From Streptomyces cellulosae (GTDB lineage: Bacteria > Actinomycetota > Actinomycetes > Streptomycetales > Streptomycetaceae): a stretch of DNA of 34,602 bases. Positions 33,993 through 34,602 of this stretch are shown piece after piece (within the stretch, counting starts at the first letter, position 1; each line of letters begins with the position of its first letter). The translations under genes and the position numbers were made by a program. The notes beneath the pieces were generated by a model. That model was given only the letters and a program-made list of their open reading frames with translations, made no database searches and was not told where the DNA came from. The stretch spans positions 1-34,602 of the forward strand of contig NZ_JOEV01000062.1 in NCBI RefSeq assembly GCF_000721105.1. Reading direction: 5' to 3'.

Positions 33993-34502
33993 TGTCCCGG
34001 GACCCGGCCCCCGGGCGCTCCCGAGTTCTCGCCGGACGACGGGCCGCGGAGCAACAGGAGTCAAAGCCTCCGCCGCCCGATTGTCAGGGTCGACCTCTTG
34101 CGGTGACGGCCTTGGCTGGCATTGCGGTGACGACCTTGGCTGGCATTGCGGTGACGACCTTGGCTGCACCCTTCATGAGACGCCTGAAACAGTTCACATA
34201 ACCGGCGAGCTGGTCGTATGGAACGCCGCGGGTCGGCTCGCCTTCGAGCAGTTGCGGGACCGGCCGCAGCGGCAGGGCGTTCCGGGCGACGGGCGAGTGG
34301 CCGGCACACTTCGTCGCGTTCGATCTGCTGCCGCGGTCCGGGACCGGCACGACCGGATGGCCGTATCGGCGGCGCAGGGCCTCGCTCTGACCCGTTGTTC
34401 GCCGCCGGTCGCAACCGTCACCGTCCTGTACGAGTGCCGTAACAGTCCTTGCCGCGGGCGTGAAAGCGGAGCCACGGCGAGCATCCTGTCAGGACCATCC
34501 CA
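33993..34502. other. 510-bp gap with tandem repeat up to the IS end
   Basis: There is no recognisable gene apart from a doubtful minus-strand frame (34084-34350) that covers the 24-bp repeats. Its part at about 34177-34230 (GVPYDQLAGYVNCFRRLM) has some coding look. Other frames are Arg/Pro-rich and unconvincing. Confidence 0.4.
34098..34166. repeat. 24-bp direct tandem repeat, nearly three copies
   Basis: The unit TTGCGGTGACGACCTTGGCT plus GGCA occurs at 34098-34121 (one A-to-G change), 34122-34145, and 34146-34166 (21 bases, incomplete). Because 24 is a multiple of three, a minus-strand frame with ATG 34176 reads as repeats of AKVVTAMP (AKVVTAMPAKVVTAMPAKAV) and stops at 34084. It may be coding or simple slippage. 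Confidence 0.75.
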
Positions 34503-34602
34503 GTAAGAGGTCCTAACAGAAGTTGTTGATCATGTGACTGTCGACCTGGTTGCTCGTTGGTCCTGTCGTGGGAAAGAGGGAGTCGCGTCCATGGATCGTC
34601 TC
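34503..34602 (+). mobile_element. Left end of an insertion sequence, same orientation as that at 1-100
   Basis: GTAAGAGGTCCTAACA (34503-34518) is the exact inverse of 85-100. A transposase start follows at 34591 with a ribosome site, so this is the left end of a second IS copy pointing the same way as the first. The element runs off the window. Confidence 0.75.
34591..34602 (+). CDS. Transposase start (partial, four codons)
   Basis: ATG GAT CGT CTC (MDRL) is preceded by AGAGGGA at a good distance. GTG 34534 in the same frame would add 19 residues but lacks a ribosome site. MxRLxP is a common IS5-family transposase beginning. It is probably the same transposase whose C-terminus ends at 90. 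Confidence 0.55.

Noticed and set aside
34098..34166. CRISPR array
   Set aside because: The repeat units are directly abutting with no spacers, and no cas genes are present.

Overview
The window is high-GC actinobacterial DNA, almost certainly Streptomyces. The evidence is strong GC bias at third codon positions, GTG starts, twin-arginine-like secretion signals, many secreted glycoside hydrolases, rare TTA codons, and Streptomyces-type Ser/Thr kinase, SpoIIE-phosphatase, ROK, GntR, HxlR and MerR genes. The mixture of intact catabolic genes with many decayed gene and transposase fragments suggests a variable region such as a chromosome arm; this placement is inferred.

The window is bounded by insertion-sequence ends. 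The right end of an IS, with the transposase C-terminus on the + strand, occupies 1-100. The left end of an IS, with the transposase start on the + strand, begins at 34503. The two ends carry a perfect 16-bp inverted repeat, so the 34.4 kb between them appears to lie between two directly repeated copies of one IS.

Region by region: 101-4886 is largely a graveyard. It holds a frameshifted membrane-protein gene, two decayed IS5-type transposases and short remnants that look plasmid- or ICE-derived, around one intact membrane Ser/Thr kinase gene. 4887-9023 is an amino-sugar block: a truncated, frameshifted GH2 exo-glucosaminidase-like gene, a ROK regulator and a divergent APC permease, with matching operator-like sites before the GH2 gene and in the ROK/permease gap. 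9311-13852 holds a ZIP metal transporter, a PAS/GAF/SpoIIE phosphatase and a GntR/FCD regulator. 14729-21983 is a hemicellulose island. A CE1-like esterase with CBM2 and a GH27 alpha-galactosidase with a ricin-type CBM13 lie on the minus strand; a GH43 enzyme and a GH10-GH62 fusion lie on the plus strand. The divergent promoter region contains three CGAA(A)/(T)TTCG palindromes like those before Streptomyces xylanase genes. Two of the secreted enzymes carry TTA codons in their signal peptides.

22059-23476 is an alpha/beta hydrolase divergent from an HxlR regulator, followed by a decayed ADP-ribosylglycohydrolase. 23887-27362 is a cobalt nitrile hydratase operon read on the minus strand: DUF1097 membrane protein, beta subunit, alpha subunit, accessory protein, then a NiCoT cobalt/nickel transporter, with stop/start overlaps between the first three. 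A GlxA/AraC-type regulator is divergent from it. 29365-34170 holds a kinase fragment, a DUF402 protein, a restriction-endonuclease-like fragment, an oxidoreductase-MerR operon with a 19-bp-spacer promoter, a DUF1152 protein and a short 24-bp tandem repeat.

Together the intact genes suit a saprophyte that degrades arabinoxylan and galactomannan and hydrates nitriles. The cobalt transporter plausibly supplies the hydratase metal.
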